Positions 47,839-57,208 of a stretch of DNA of 64,000 nucleotides are shown here, in pieces (the first letter of the stretch is position 1; each line of letters starts with the position of its first letter). Both the position numbers and the translations under genes were made by a program. The notes beneath the pieces were generated by a model, which was not told the DNA's origin, searched no databases, and was given only the letters and a program-made list of their open reading frames with translations. This DNA comes from Thozetella sp. PMI_491 (taxonomy: Eukaryota > Ascomycota > Sordariomycetes > Chaetosphaeriales > Chaetosphaeriaceae), in NCBI GenBank assembly GCA_021432635.1, contig MU270049.1, positions 312,347-376,346 of the forward strand, given 5' to 3'.

Positions 47839-49572
47839 ATGAGTCCTCCGCCAGCTACCAACGAGCAGAGCACAGGCGACACAGCTGGTCCTGATGCGTC
47901 GTCGCCCTCATTGGTGAAGACAGAGGAGCAGCCTCCGGCGGCGGAGAAGAAGAGCCTCAAGTTTTGGACCGTTTTCATCGCCTTGTGCCTGCTCGGGCTC
48001 TCCACCTCCCTCGAAGCCACCGTTGTAACCACCGCGCTCCCCAAGATCAGCGCAGACATCGATATCGGCAGCCGGTACGTCTGGGTCGGTAGTGCATTTC
48101 TCCTGGCCTCCGCAGTGGTCCAGCCTTTCCTGGGCCAGCTGGCGGACGTGTTCGGCCGGCGATGGCCTCTTCTGTTCGTCACGTCGTGCTTCGTCCTCGG
48201 CAGCGGCATCGCCGGCGGCGCCACCAACGCCGGCACAATGATTGGGGGGCGCACCGTGCAGGGCATTGGCGGCGGCGGCATTCTGGTCCTCATCGACGTT
48301 GTCGTGTGCGACTTGCTGCCCCTACAGGAGCGTGGCAAATTCCTGGGTTTGGTCCGCATCACGGGGGCTATTGGCTCGTCCATCGGTCCCGTTGTGGGCG
48401 GTGCCATTGCCAACGCGAACTGGCGGTGGTGCTTTTATATCAACCTCGTCACCGGAGGGCTGGCTCTGGTGTACCTGATCCTCTTTGCGCAGCTCAAGCA
48501 CGAGCCGAAGCCGTGGAAAGTCGCGCTGGCCGAGATTGACTATGTCGGAGCAGTCATCTTCATCGGCTCTCTCACGGCTCTCCTCCTCGGCTTAGTTATG
48601 GGCGATGTCATCTTCCCGTGGAAGTCGGCCAACGTCATTGTTCCCATCGTCGTGGGTGGGCTCGGTTGGGCCGCATTTCATGCCTACGAGTCCACCCGCT
48701 TCTGCAAGAATCCTATGATGCCGACACGCATCTTGGCAAACCGTACGGCAGCAGCGGGCTATCTATTGGCCTTCGATGGGGCCCTCCTGCTATACTACGT
48801 TGTCTGGTTTCTGCCGGTCTACTTCCAAGGCGTGCTCGGCGCGTCCCCGCTCACCTCCGGCGTCCACCAGCTCCCCTTCAACTTATTCTTGGTCCCATCG
48901 GGCATCGTGGCGGGCGGCATGATCTCCAAGACTGGCAAGTACAAGCCACAGCAGTTTGTCGGCTTCGCGCTCGTGTCCATCGGCGTGGGTCTTTTTACCC
49001 TTCTCCATCAGGGCTCGAGCACGGCAGCCTGGGCGTGCTTCCAGATCATCGCTGCTATTGGACTCGGAATCGTCCTGACCACCGTGCTACCCGCCATCCA
49101 GTCCGCTCTCAGCGATGCAGATATCGCCAAGACCACGGCTACGTACGCATTCGTGCGCAGCTTCGGTGGCATCTGGGGCGTGACCATCCCGTCCGTCATC
49201 TTCAACGGCCAGATTGACAACTTCCTCCCGCGAATCACCGACGCCTATGCCCGGGAGCAGCTCAGCAATGGCCGTGCTTACGGATTTGCTTCGTATGGCG
49301 GCATCCAGAACCTCGCTTCCGATGTCCAAGCTGAGGTGCTAGGCGTCTACAGCGATGCATTGAAGACCGTCTGGCAGGTCGGCATCGGATTCGCCTTGGC
49401 TGGCTTCCTGGCCGTCTTTGCCGTCAAACAATATGACATGTCCAGAAAGAACGAGTCCAAGTTTGGATTGCAGGAAGGGGAGCAGGACGATGCAGCGAAG
49501 GCGGAGAAAGGACAGGCCGAGACAGCATCTGGGGGTGAAGACGTGGCAGGAAATGAGGTGGCGGAACACTGA
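47839..49572 (+). CDS. MFS drug/metabolite exporter (DHA2 type, about 14 membrane segments)
   Basis: A single exon of 577 residues. After a 40-residue hydrophilic N-terminus come about 14 membrane segments. The drug-efflux motifs are visible: LEATVVTTALPKIS in the first segment, GQLADVFGRRW (loop 2-3), RTVQGIGGGGI, and the antiporter motif C around GSSIGPVVGGAI. The tail is hydrophilic and acidic. This family includes aflatoxin- and gliotoxin-cluster pumps, so export of or self-protection against the cluster product is the likely role; energy comes from proton antiport. It has no introns, unlike its neighbours. Confidence 0.95.
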   Translation: MSPPPATNEQSTGDTAGPDASSPSLVKTEEQPPAAEKKSLKFWTVFIALCLLGLSTSLEATVVTTALPKISADIDIGSRYVWVGSAFLLASAVVQPFLGQLADVFGRRWPLLFVTSCFVLGSGIAGGATNAGTMIGGRTVQGIGGGGILVLIDVVVCDLLPLQERGKFLGLVRITGAIGSSIGPVVGGAIANANWRWCFYINLVTGGLALVYLILFAQLKHEPKPWKVALAEIDYVGAVIFIGSLTALLLGLVMGDVIFPWKSANVIVPIVVGGLGWAAFHAYESTRFCKNPMMPTRILANRTAAAGYLLAFDGALLLYYVVWFLPVYFQGVLGASPLTSGVHQLPFNLFLVPSGIVAGGMISKTGKYKPQQFVGFALVSIGVGLFTLLHQGSSTAAWACFQIIAAIGLGIVLTTVLPAIQSALSDADIAKTTATYAFVRSFGGIWGVTIPSVIFNGQIDNFLPRITDAYAREQLSNGRAYGFASYGGIQNLASDVQAEVLGVYSDALKTVWQVGIGFALAGFLAVFAVKQYDMSRKNESKFGLQEGEQDDAAKAEKGQAETASGGEDVAGNEVAEH

Positions 49573-50090
49573 GGGGCGGTGATGAGGTAGACGAAGGACC
49601 GGGCGTGAGGTGAATGGCTCGGCGACACATAGGGATGGGGGCACTCTGAGATATTTTGGCTGTACAGATTAAGTTAAAAGCTTCGAGATATAGAAGGCTG
49701 GATATCTAGGAGGAGAGGGTGGGCGGTGTCGCTAAATTTTGACGGCTAGGACGGCCGGGTAGGAAGGGTTATGCCATAGGCCCCCGATCTTTTTTGATAG
49801 AGCGAGGTATAGGATCCCGCAGCAGTTTGTCAAATCAACGCTTCTAACCGGCTATAGCGTTGTGGCATCTTTTCTTCAATAGAGAGCCGTTTTCTTCTTC
49901 TTTTCCCCTCTTAGATATCAAAACGCCTTACGAAGCGCTAGAGGCCTGGCCATGCCACTTTGTACAACCACACCAGGTACTGCAGCACCTCGTGCACGTG
50001 TCCCTCCTCAAAATACCGGCACAAAACAGCTCCTCGCAGGACTTTGCATGTACTGTACTTAGCGCCGAAGCAAAGCCCGGCCCACACCTA

Positions 50091-50101
50091 TCGGCCACCG
50101 A
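50091..50101. promoter_or_regulatory. Candidate regulator site TCGG-CCA-CCGA
   Basis: A perfect palindrome 642 bp upstream of the oxidoreductase ATG. Confidence 0.55.
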
Positions 50102-50332
50102 AACCTCCCAAATCTATGCACAAGTGCATGTGTGGCGGATATTCCGCAAAGTAGTGAGCCCGCTATGCTGATCGAAGACAAGCACATCTTGGTGTTTATT
50201 ATTTATTTTTATTTTTTGCTCTAAGAAATTTCATAACAAACACAGTTGAACCATCGATAAGAATACACTTTGGATTTCTTTTGAGCGGAGCATCGTTGGG
50301 CCGTGCGAAACTTTGTGCACTTGGGAGAGCTC

Positions 50333-50343
50333 TCGGGTTCCGG
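50333..50343. promoter_or_regulatory. Candidate regulator site, one mismatch (TCGG-GTT-CCGG)
   Basis: The core CGG-N3-CCG is intact and the final A is replaced by G. It lies about 400 bp upstream of the oxidoreductase ATG. Confidence 0.35.
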
Positions 50344-50407
50344 CTGCTACCCGAGGCGAGCCTTGCTGGTATGAAGGTGCGACCGAGCAGATCTGCCTAT
50401 TTCTTTT

Positions 50408-50433
50408 AAAATAAAATAAAATAAAATAAAAAT
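50408..50433. repeat. AAAAT microsatellite
   Basis: Five tandem AAAAT-type units on the plus strand in the upstream region of the oxidoreductase gene. Confidence 0.9.
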
Positions 50434-50497
50434 ACATGCATCTTCATACGTCAGACCCCGCTTCTTTCTCGGCAGCCTGCTTGTCGCTTGGTGTCCT

Positions 50498-50562
50498 GCG
50501 TCTTGCTCGGTGCCTCCTGCTGTGTCTTGCTCGGTGCCTCCTGTGTCTTGCTCGGTGCCAAC
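50498..50562. repeat. Minisatellite, three copies of TCTTGCTCGGTGCC
   Basis: Copies begin at 50501, 50525 and 50546 (spacing 24 and 21 bp); the first two continue with TCCTG. It lies about 180 bp before the oxidoreductase ATG, so it may be in the 5' leader. Confidence 0.85.
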
Positions 50563-50742
50563 TGCATATGAATAGAAAGATATCTTTTACAGGCCCCCCA
50601 ACCGATGCCCTCTTCTCTGACACTAGAAAAAAACACTGGAAGAAAATACCAGAAGCCTCAGATTCATTTCACCTTCCTACTCGCATCACCACGCACGATT
50701 TCCTTGGCCTGCCATCTATCGACAGCCACTTTTTAGTCAAGT

Positions 50743-51751
50743 ATGGCTGTAGAGTACGACATCATAGTTATTGGCGCCGGCCCTGCCGGCCTGAGCGCCG
50801 TCTCCTCCATCGTGCGCCAGGACCACAAGACGGTGCTCTTCGACTCGGGGAAGTACCGCAACGAGCTCAGCAAGCACGTACACACCGTGCCTACGTGGGA
50901 CCACCAAGATCCTGCCAAGTTCCGCGCTGCGGCACTGGCGGATCTGGAACGATACGGCTCAGTGACGGTCGAGAATGCCGAGGTCGAGACCATCAAGCAG
51001 CGCGAGGATACCACGTTTGAGGTCACGGCGGGCGGTAGAACCTGGACTGGCAAGAAGGTCATCCTGGCCACCGGTGTGGAGGATTTGTTCCCCGACATTC
51101 CCGGATACGCCGAATGCTGGGTCAAGGGAATGTAAGTCGTCGAAACACCGCATAGCAACCTCGTCGTCTCGCTGACCCCTTCTCCGCAGTTTCCACTGCC
51201 TGTACTGCCACGGATGGGAGGAGAAAGGCGCCTCCACCTCAGGCATGCTGGCCCAGGGAGATGTGAACAACGTCGTAGTCGCGCTGCACTTCGCTCGCCA
51301 GGCGCTGCGCCTATCGGACCATGTGACACTCTACACCGACGGGAACGAGCAGCTGAGCAGCGACCTCCAGAACGCGCTGGACGCGGCTCCCGCTCCCATG
51401 GCGGTCGACTCACGCAAGATTACCAGGCTGGAGAAAGGCCCGGAGCGGGCCCAGGTTGTCTTACACTTCGAGGACGGCACCAGCAAGACCGAGGCCTTCC
51501 TGGCTCATAAGCCTTCAACCATCCTGCGAGGCAACCTGCACGAGCAGCTCGGTCTTGCCATATCACCGGCGAAGACCATCGTAGTGAACCCACCCTTCAA
51601 CCAGACCAGCGTCAAGCATGTCTTTGCCGCCGGCGACTGCGCGTCTCCGATGCACACCGTCACGGCAGCGATGCACTCGGGAACCTGCTCCGGAGGTGGT
51701 GCATCTCTGCTAGTGCAGGCCGAGACCTACAATCAGCAGCCTATCTTTTAA
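50743..51751 (+). CDS. FAD-dependent thioredoxin-reductase-like dithiol oxidoreductase (GliT-like)
   Basis: Two exons (50743-51131 and 51190-51751) give 316 residues. The N-terminal FAD motif is IIVIGAGPAGLSA, the C-terminal flavin motif is FAAGDCASPMHTV, and a redox CxxC (HCLYCHGWEEKG, Cys133/Cys136) is present and rebuilt next to the intron. The size and CxxC-HG pattern match the thioredoxin-reductase-like enzymes of secondary-metabolite clusters such as GliT, which oxidise dithiols to disulfides with O2, rather than full NADPH-dependent thioredoxin reductases. The region where NADPH would bind (SGMLAQGDVNNVVVA) is not a clean GxGxxA. In this cluster it could close a disulfide in the product or protect the host. 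No sulfur-inserting enzyme is seen in the window, so its substrate is open. Confidence 0.85.
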
Positions 51752-52269
51752 TTTTTGATCCTCGAGGGCAGGAGCGGGAGGGGGGTGGCGTAAGGGTGGT
51801 AACATTGGCTGGGCCTCTTGCAGAAGACAAATTTAAAACCGGACGGCTCGGAATGCAGGTCTGACGCTTCGCTCGGCGCTGAGGGGGGTCAAGTCGATGA
51901 GGTACGAAGTGGTACGAGGGGCAGGGAGGGGCCAACGACTGTGCAGTAGAATCCGGTCGGTGGCCGACCATGCCGTTGGTAGGCAGCTGAAAGGCAATGA
52001 TACTGTAGCCATTCCTCTCAGCCGCATCCTCCCTCGGCCCCTCGAATCCCCCCCGACTTGGGCAAAAAAACAGAAGGAAAAAAATTGTAGCCAGGGTAGA
52101 CACTGTGGTTAATGGATGAATATGCTTAATATTATCCAGCCACCCGCTTACCAAAGTTATCCCCTTCCCTCTTACGTTGGTCTCGAGCACTTTCAGCCCC
52201 TCCTCCCCTCCCTTCTTCCTCGCTCAGCTATCCAACTCTCTGGTTTGGCAATTCAGCTTTCTCTCCAAA
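51752..52269. promoter_or_regulatory. Upstream region of the rhodopsin-fold gene
   Basis: 518 bp. It holds the oxidoreductase 3' flank and a perfect TCGG-TGG-CCGA site. Pyrimidine-rich DNA directly precedes the next ATG. Confidence 0.55.
51957..51967. promoter_or_regulatory. Candidate regulator site TCGG-TGG-CCGA
   Basis: A perfect palindrome 303 bp upstream of the rhodopsin-fold gene ATG. Confidence 0.6.
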
Positions 52270-53788
52270 ATGGCTGGTATGATCCCCCCCGGGACGGATG
52301 TATGGGCGGTGCCCGCCGGTCCGCCTCCGCCCGGCGTCCAGCCGAATCTCATTAACCCCGAGACGAACGAGAATATCGGGGTGGTCACGCTATCGGTGCT
52401 TCTGGTTGTCGCAACTATCTTCGTTGCCCTGCGGTTGTATGTGCAATTGACCATGACCAAGAATAAGCCCTGGTGGGATGATGGTAAGAGCACACCGGGG
52501 AGAGGTAATATTGGAAGGTCGAGTGCTAATGCGCCTCGGACAGTCCTCCTGCTTATCGCCTTGGTTAGCAATCCGATTCTTTCACCGACTTGTGCACGCC
52601 CCACGCCCCTGGATTGACACTCTCGCAGCCCCCCCAGGTCGCCTATACAGGTATTACCATATGGAGTATGAGCCCCGCTGCTCTCCTCTCACCAGAGTCT
52701 GCTTCTCTAATGCCAGTTGATAGTGTGCAAGGCCGGTCTGATCTCCCGACATATCTGGGATACGCCCCTCGGCGTGGCACTCTACCAGCTGCCTTACGTG
52801 AGTTAGACTCTTCTCGCTGGACAAGCCCTGTCGAGCCCAGATCACTGACAGTAGCCTAGTGGACGGTGGTTTTCGCAGCCCTGGTCATGCCTATTACCGG
52901 GTTGGTGAAGGTATCACTGCTGCTCCTCTACCTACGTCTGTTCCGCTCCAACGACGCGGTTCGATGGGGCATCATCGCGGGCATCGTCGTCATAAGCATC
53001 ATGTACACCGTGTGGATGTTCGTCTTCATATTCCAGACTGTCCTGAACGACACCGTCGGCTCTCACCTCAGCTGGGCTCAGGCAGCTTTCAACGTTGCTA
53101 CTGACGTCTACATCTTTCTTCTACCTATCTCGGCGGTGGCTAGGGTGACCATGTCGCTTAGGAACAAGATCGGCGTCCTGCTGATTTTCTCCACTGGAGC
53201 CTGGTGAGTGAGCGCATACCGCGCCATTTTGGGCGTGGCTCAGAGAGGCTGCTAATTCTTTTCTCAAGCGCCATCGTTATGAGTTGCCTCACGCTCTACT
53301 GGCGCGTTGCATATGACGGAGACAGCTCGGATGCAACTTGGACTGGCACCGTCCGGCTCTCCCTCACGTAAGTGTCATGGCGCGCATCCCTACTTCTACC
53401 TTTCGGGTCGACGTGCATTGCGTTTCTAAAACTCGGTAGCGTGATCGAGGTCGACATCGGGATCATGGTGGCTTGCATGCCTCTCTTTGCACCGCTGCTG
53501 CCGAAGCGAGCCCGCATCGATAGATGGACCAACAGATTCCGCTCCGCGTACAGCCGCCTACTCGGCAGCCAGAATACGACCCAAGGCTCGGCATCCCATA
53601 TGAGTTCTGATAAAGGCTCGGAAGGCACCGGTGTGGGGCTGCAGGAGAAGGATCATAGCTCCTCAGGGCCGAGCAACGGTCACAACCGGAGGGAATGGTT
53701 CGACCAGACGGGCAGCTTGACGGATAATACTGTTATTGACCGGAATAGCAAAGATCTGACGCATTTGACATCAGAGCACCAAGTATAG
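52270..53788 (+). CDS. Fungal rhodopsin-fold (Pth11-related) integral membrane protein
   Basis: Seven exons (52270-52483, 52544-52563, 52638-52665, 52724-52797, 52860-53203, 53269-53367, 53440-53788) give 375 residues. All junctions keep frame; exons 2 and 3 are only 20 and 28 nt. About seven membrane segments are visible, starting with GVVTLSVLLVVATIFVALRL and including VVFAALVMPITGLVKVSLLL and GIIAGIVVISIMYTVWMFVF. The conserved family signature of aromatic-Asp-Asp after the first segment (KPWWDD) and RHIWD before the third is present. The last 100 residues are a hydrophilic tail. These proteins form a large fungal family related to Pth11; some sense surfaces or signals, most are uncharacterised. 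Co-location and a shared promoter motif suggest it belongs to the cluster. Its role is unknown. Confidence 0.85.
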
Positions 53789-54493
53789 GTTTGGGAAATA
53801 AAGGAAGGGAGAGGGCATGTATGTAGGCGGCTTAAGTTGTGGGAATGAGTTGATGACCCGTATGAGTATCAGAAGGCGCCCAGAATCCGGCGGTCACGCG
53901 AGTCCTAAATGTGACATGCCGCTAACTATAAAGGTCTGATTTATGCTTGATAATCACACCGCACATAGCGACGTGTTTAACAGGCGAGTCATCTAGTATA
54001 AGGGTAGGGAGGCTTGAGAGCTACCGCCGTAAAGTCTTGATCGGCTCGTCTAGATACTAGTTCTTTCATACCAACCTAATCAGCTAATTATACTGCAAAA
54101 TCGAGGCCTAATGGCGATATGATTAGACGAGATTTGAGTTGGAAACGGAAAGATACACGATTTGCGTAAGGAAGCGTGCTTAGTACCTTTAAGCTCGACC
54201 ACACCCTTGTTGGCACTACTGTAGGAGAATGGCGACACTCTCCATTATTTACAGTAAAGTGCTCCATACCACATAGAAATACAGTGTATACCGGATTATT
54301 TTGTATGTCGCCATGTTATTTCGGGAGATCAACACACCTAAACCTAGTGAAGCTGCCGCTAACCCGCAAAAGCTCACAAAATGAGGAGAACCCTTACTAG
54401 GGTCCTCCAAGGGGGGTGGAGCAACTATGTAGATTACAGCTAAGTCTTGGCTAGTGTGTTGGTTGGTCACGTGTATACGGTATATGGGTGTGG

Positions 54494-54543
54494 TGGTCGT
54501 AAAGGAGCTTGTATACGACCTACGTGGTGAGGGGCTCGAATCC
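54494..54543 (+). other. tRNA-like A-box/B-box pair, possible SINE remnant
   Basis: TGGTCGTAAAGG (54494-54505) matches the pol III A-box with one mismatch, and GGCTCGAATCC (54533-54543) matches the B-box with one mismatch; they are 27 nt apart. Flanking sequence does not form a tRNA acceptor stem and the T-stem is only three pairs, so it is not a functional tRNA. A tRNA-derived SINE or a decayed tRNA copy in AT-rich DNA is possible. Confidence 0.3.
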
Positions 54544-54867
54544 CGCTATGGGAAGATCTGTGTGGATGTGGCTCTCCAGTAGCTAGTAAAAAATAACTGA
54601 TATCTTAACGAGACGATTGGGACCTAAATCCTTACCAGAACAAGTTCCTTATTGGAGCAAGTAATAGATCGGTCACTGTATATACGGCCGGAATATGGTA
54701 AGAACGTTCCTAAACGACACCGAGTCGAGCTCCGACTAATATGCGATGAAGGAAAAAGCCCGCCAAAAGGCAGCTGGCGCCGTCACACGCCGTGTGGGGG
54801 TCCGCGGTCGTTTCTTGCCCGATCTCTTCGCTTCATACCGGTCCGGTGGGAGTCCTTGGCGCTGACC

Positions 54868-54878
54868 TCGGACTCCGT
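54868..54878. promoter_or_regulatory. Candidate regulator site, one mismatch (TCGG-ACT-CCGT)
   Basis: The core CGG-N3-CCG is intact. It lies 177 bp upstream of the methyltransferase ATG and 20 bp before a second variant. Confidence 0.4.
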
Positions 54879-54887
54879 TTTTTTCGG

Positions 54888-54898
54888 CCGGAGGCCGA
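54888..54898. promoter_or_regulatory. Candidate regulator site, one mismatch (CCGG-AGG-CCGA)
   Basis: The core CGG-N3-CCG is intact; it is embedded in the longer palindrome-like TCGGCCGGAGGCCGA (54884-54898). It lies 157 bp upstream of the methyltransferase ATG. Confidence 0.45.
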
Positions 54899-55044
54899 GC
54901 TGCCGCATGTCAGACAATGCCCATACATTTTGTAGTTGAACTGAAACCAAAAGGAAAAATACGACTGATAATACTCATCAGAGACATTCCTTGCCGCGTA
55001 ACTTCATCATACTCCGAATCTTTGCTTGCTAGCCCCGGACCTGG

Positions 55045-56169
55045 ATGATGACTGAACAGGATTCTGGACAGTACGTGTTAGGAGACAGCTCTGCTGAGCT
55101 AGATCGAATAAAAGCCATTCATGAGTCAACGGTCGATTACTTGGGCAAGCTTGTATTAGCGCCGGTAGATTTCACCTCTTCCAGCCTCCGGATCCTCGAC
55201 TCCGGAACCGCAGGCGGTATGTCATCTTGGCTCTTCTCCTCCTCTTCTCTGACGTCCCAGCTCGAGGGGTCTGCAAGGCCCGATATGCTAATATCCTGTT
55301 CGCGGAATTTTGCTAGGCCATTGGCTGCAGAGCTTGAAGAAGGAGAACGGAGAGGCGCACGACTACATTGGAACCGACATTACGGTCGCATTTTTCCCCA
55401 AGCCCGAGTCCGCTGACGGCATCACGTACCGAGCACAGGATGTGACGGCCCCCTGGCCGCGGAACTGGCTCAGCAGCTTCGACCTTGTCCACCAGCGGTT
55501 CGTGTTCGGCGGGGTGCCCAAGCAGCGGCTCCAGGGTGCAGTAAAGGGCCTGATCGACCTCGTCAAGCCCGGCGGATGGATTCAGATCATGGAATCGGAC
55601 GTTAGAGAGGACGACGATGACACCGCCGTAGACGGAAGCCTCGCAGACGGTGCGGCACCGATCTGGAGTCTGCTTCGACATCTCTACTTGAGCATGGATG
55701 TTGAGCCCGATCTAGACCGATGTCTACCCACATGGCTCGCAGAGGCCGGCCTAGTCGACATCCACGAACAGAGGTCCACCGTACCCGTGGGCGCGCGACG
55801 TGGCGGCACAGACATGGCTAGGGTGAGCGCTGACGCCATGGTCGCAACGGCAGAGCAGCTCGCCACAGCGATCCGTGGTAAGTCCAAACTCTACATGGAC
55901 CCTGCATACTGCTAGGTCCGGGGAGGATTGCTTGCGTGGTGGGTGGCTAAATTGTAGGCAAACGAATAGGGCTAGGCAACTCGCCGCTTTCGAACGACGA
56001 ATTGGATGGCCTGGCTCTTCAGGTTCGGACGGCGTTGGAAAAGGAGGGCGGAACCTATCGCGTCTACGCCATTTGGGCTCGCCGGCCGTGGGAAAGCGAT
56101 GACGCCCGCCCGATAAATGCCGAGACAGTCCCCCATCCTACGGAGGCTTGTGCGGCAGCCACCGTGTAG
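55045..56169 (+). CDS. SAM-dependent methyltransferase (class I)
   Basis: Three exons (55045-55216, 55317-55877, 55958-56169) give 314 residues. The SAM-binding motif I is LRILDSGTAGGHWL, rebuilt across the first intron. Motif IV-like FDLVHQRFVFGG and post-motif LVKPGGWIQIMESDV follow, as in the LaeA/UMTA-type methyltransferases common in fungal metabolite clusters. Splicing of the second intron replaces an early stop with a longer tail (LEKEGGTYRVYAIWARRP and further), which is the family's usual ending. It probably O-, N- or S-methylates the cluster product. The acidic insert REDDDDTAVDGS is not conserved in relatives as far as I know. Two regulator-like sites precede the gene. Confidence 0.88.
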
Positions 56170-57208
56170 CATTCTGGGGGCTGAAGGGCTGGTAAGACCG
56201 CAGTAGTGCCGTGCGTGTACAAGTAATTACAGGAAAGGAGGAGTCCTACAGGATGACAAAATGACAAGGCGCGGCGCTCCCAACAGTCATTTCAGCCAAT
56301 AGCGACCTCGGACGCGTAATTTGGTAGCTTGCAATGGTACAATTGGCTCGAGAATAGTACAGCGTCTCGCTGTCAATGCCTCCATATCGACATATGTTGC
56401 AGCCACGACTGAAGAAGGCTGCCGAGGGATCCGATTGGATTAAACCAATGGGCTGAATGGGGTGTGGTCCTCGCAAAGTATAGTGGTGTGGCCCTGCAGA
56501 AACCACCCCTATCTACGGACAGCAGAAGAATCACCTTTCGCAATGGGATTGCCTGTGTACGGGGACGCCTTCCCTGAGAAACAGTGGGGGGAATGGCTCT
56601 TGGCCAGGGAATGAATGCATCTTGGCTCGGATATGCTCCTTGAAATAGCTGCTTTTAATTGGCTAGTTACAAACATAGCTGGCTTTGATTGGCTAGAACT
56701 ACTAAGACCCGTTTTTTAACAACCCTAACCCTCAAACTTTTATCTTAAACCTTCTTAAGGCAAGTGCTCCAAATGCGCCTGCCTTTAACCTCTCGAAGAG
56801 AAGTAATAAGCGTCACACTAAGATTATTTTCATTTCTTAGATCCTTAAACTTCTACACTATAGATATATGAGTGTCGGCAGTCGCTTTAAAATTGAAAAC
56901 CACCCTACGAGGTGGTCGCGCGATTGCGATCGCTTCGTAAGATGCTAACACAACATCCTATACTAAAACCGGGAAGAATGGGAGGGGGTTAAATGAAGCT
57001 TTTCCCTAGCCAATTAAAACGGTCCGAGCGTACAGTCAGCCAATTAAAACCGGCCATTCTACTAAGTACTATTCCCGGATCAAGAACCATTCCCGGATTA
57101 AGAACCAGTCCCTGACTGAGAGCCATCCTCCCAACCATATCGCTATTTCTCAGGGAAGGCTCCCCTGTATACAGGCAAAAGCGTTACAATGGCTGGTTCG
57201 AGCCTGTC
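56170..57208. other. Intergenic region occupied mostly by a TIR element
   Basis: About 1 kb between methyltransferase and regulator 3' ends. Some 600 bp of it is the inverted-repeat element listed separately; the rest shows nothing recognisable. Confidence 0.55.
56560..57167. mobile_element. Non-autonomous TIR element (608 bp), TA-flanked
   Basis: The ends are inverted repeats of about 22 bp with three mismatches: left begins CGGGGACGCCTTCCCTGAGA and right, inverted, begins CAGGGGAGCCTTCCCTGAGA. Both are flanked by TA. Inverted similarity continues inside: GCTTTTAATTGGCTAG (56651) and GGCTTTGATTGGCTAG (56681) on the left match inverted copies at 57006-57020 and 57037-57050 on the right. No transposase frame is present. 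The middle is AT-rich. It looks like a MITE-type relative of a TA-targeting (Tc1/mariner-like) transposon; the superfamily is uncertain because the right end also resembles hAT termini. It ends 41 bp from the regulator's stop codon. Confidence 0.75.

Larger units (their letters stand above)
49573..50742. promoter_or_regulatory. Upstream region of the FAD oxidoreductase gene
   Basis: About 1.2 kb. It contains the MFS 3' flank, a perfect TCGG-CCA-CCGA site, a one-mismatch copy, an AAAAT microsatellite and a minisatellite close to the oxidoreductase start. No additional gene was recognised. Confidence 0.5.
53789..55044. other. AT-rich intergenic region before the methyltransferase
   Basis: About 1.26 kb. 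The left two thirds are AT-rich and contain a tRNA-like pol III box pair (54494-54543). The right end contains two near-consensus regulator sites directly upstream of the methyltransferase. No protein gene was recognised. Confidence 0.5.

Noticed and set aside
47823..48413. 196-codon open frame on the minus strand
   Set aside because: Antisense shadow of the MFS transporter.
54494..54560. Functional tRNA gene
   Set aside because: The boxes fit, but no acceptor stem can be formed and the T-stem has only three pairs.
56723..56732. Interstitial telomeric repeat CCCTAACCCT
   Set aside because: Fewer than two units inside an AT-rich transposable element; likely chance.
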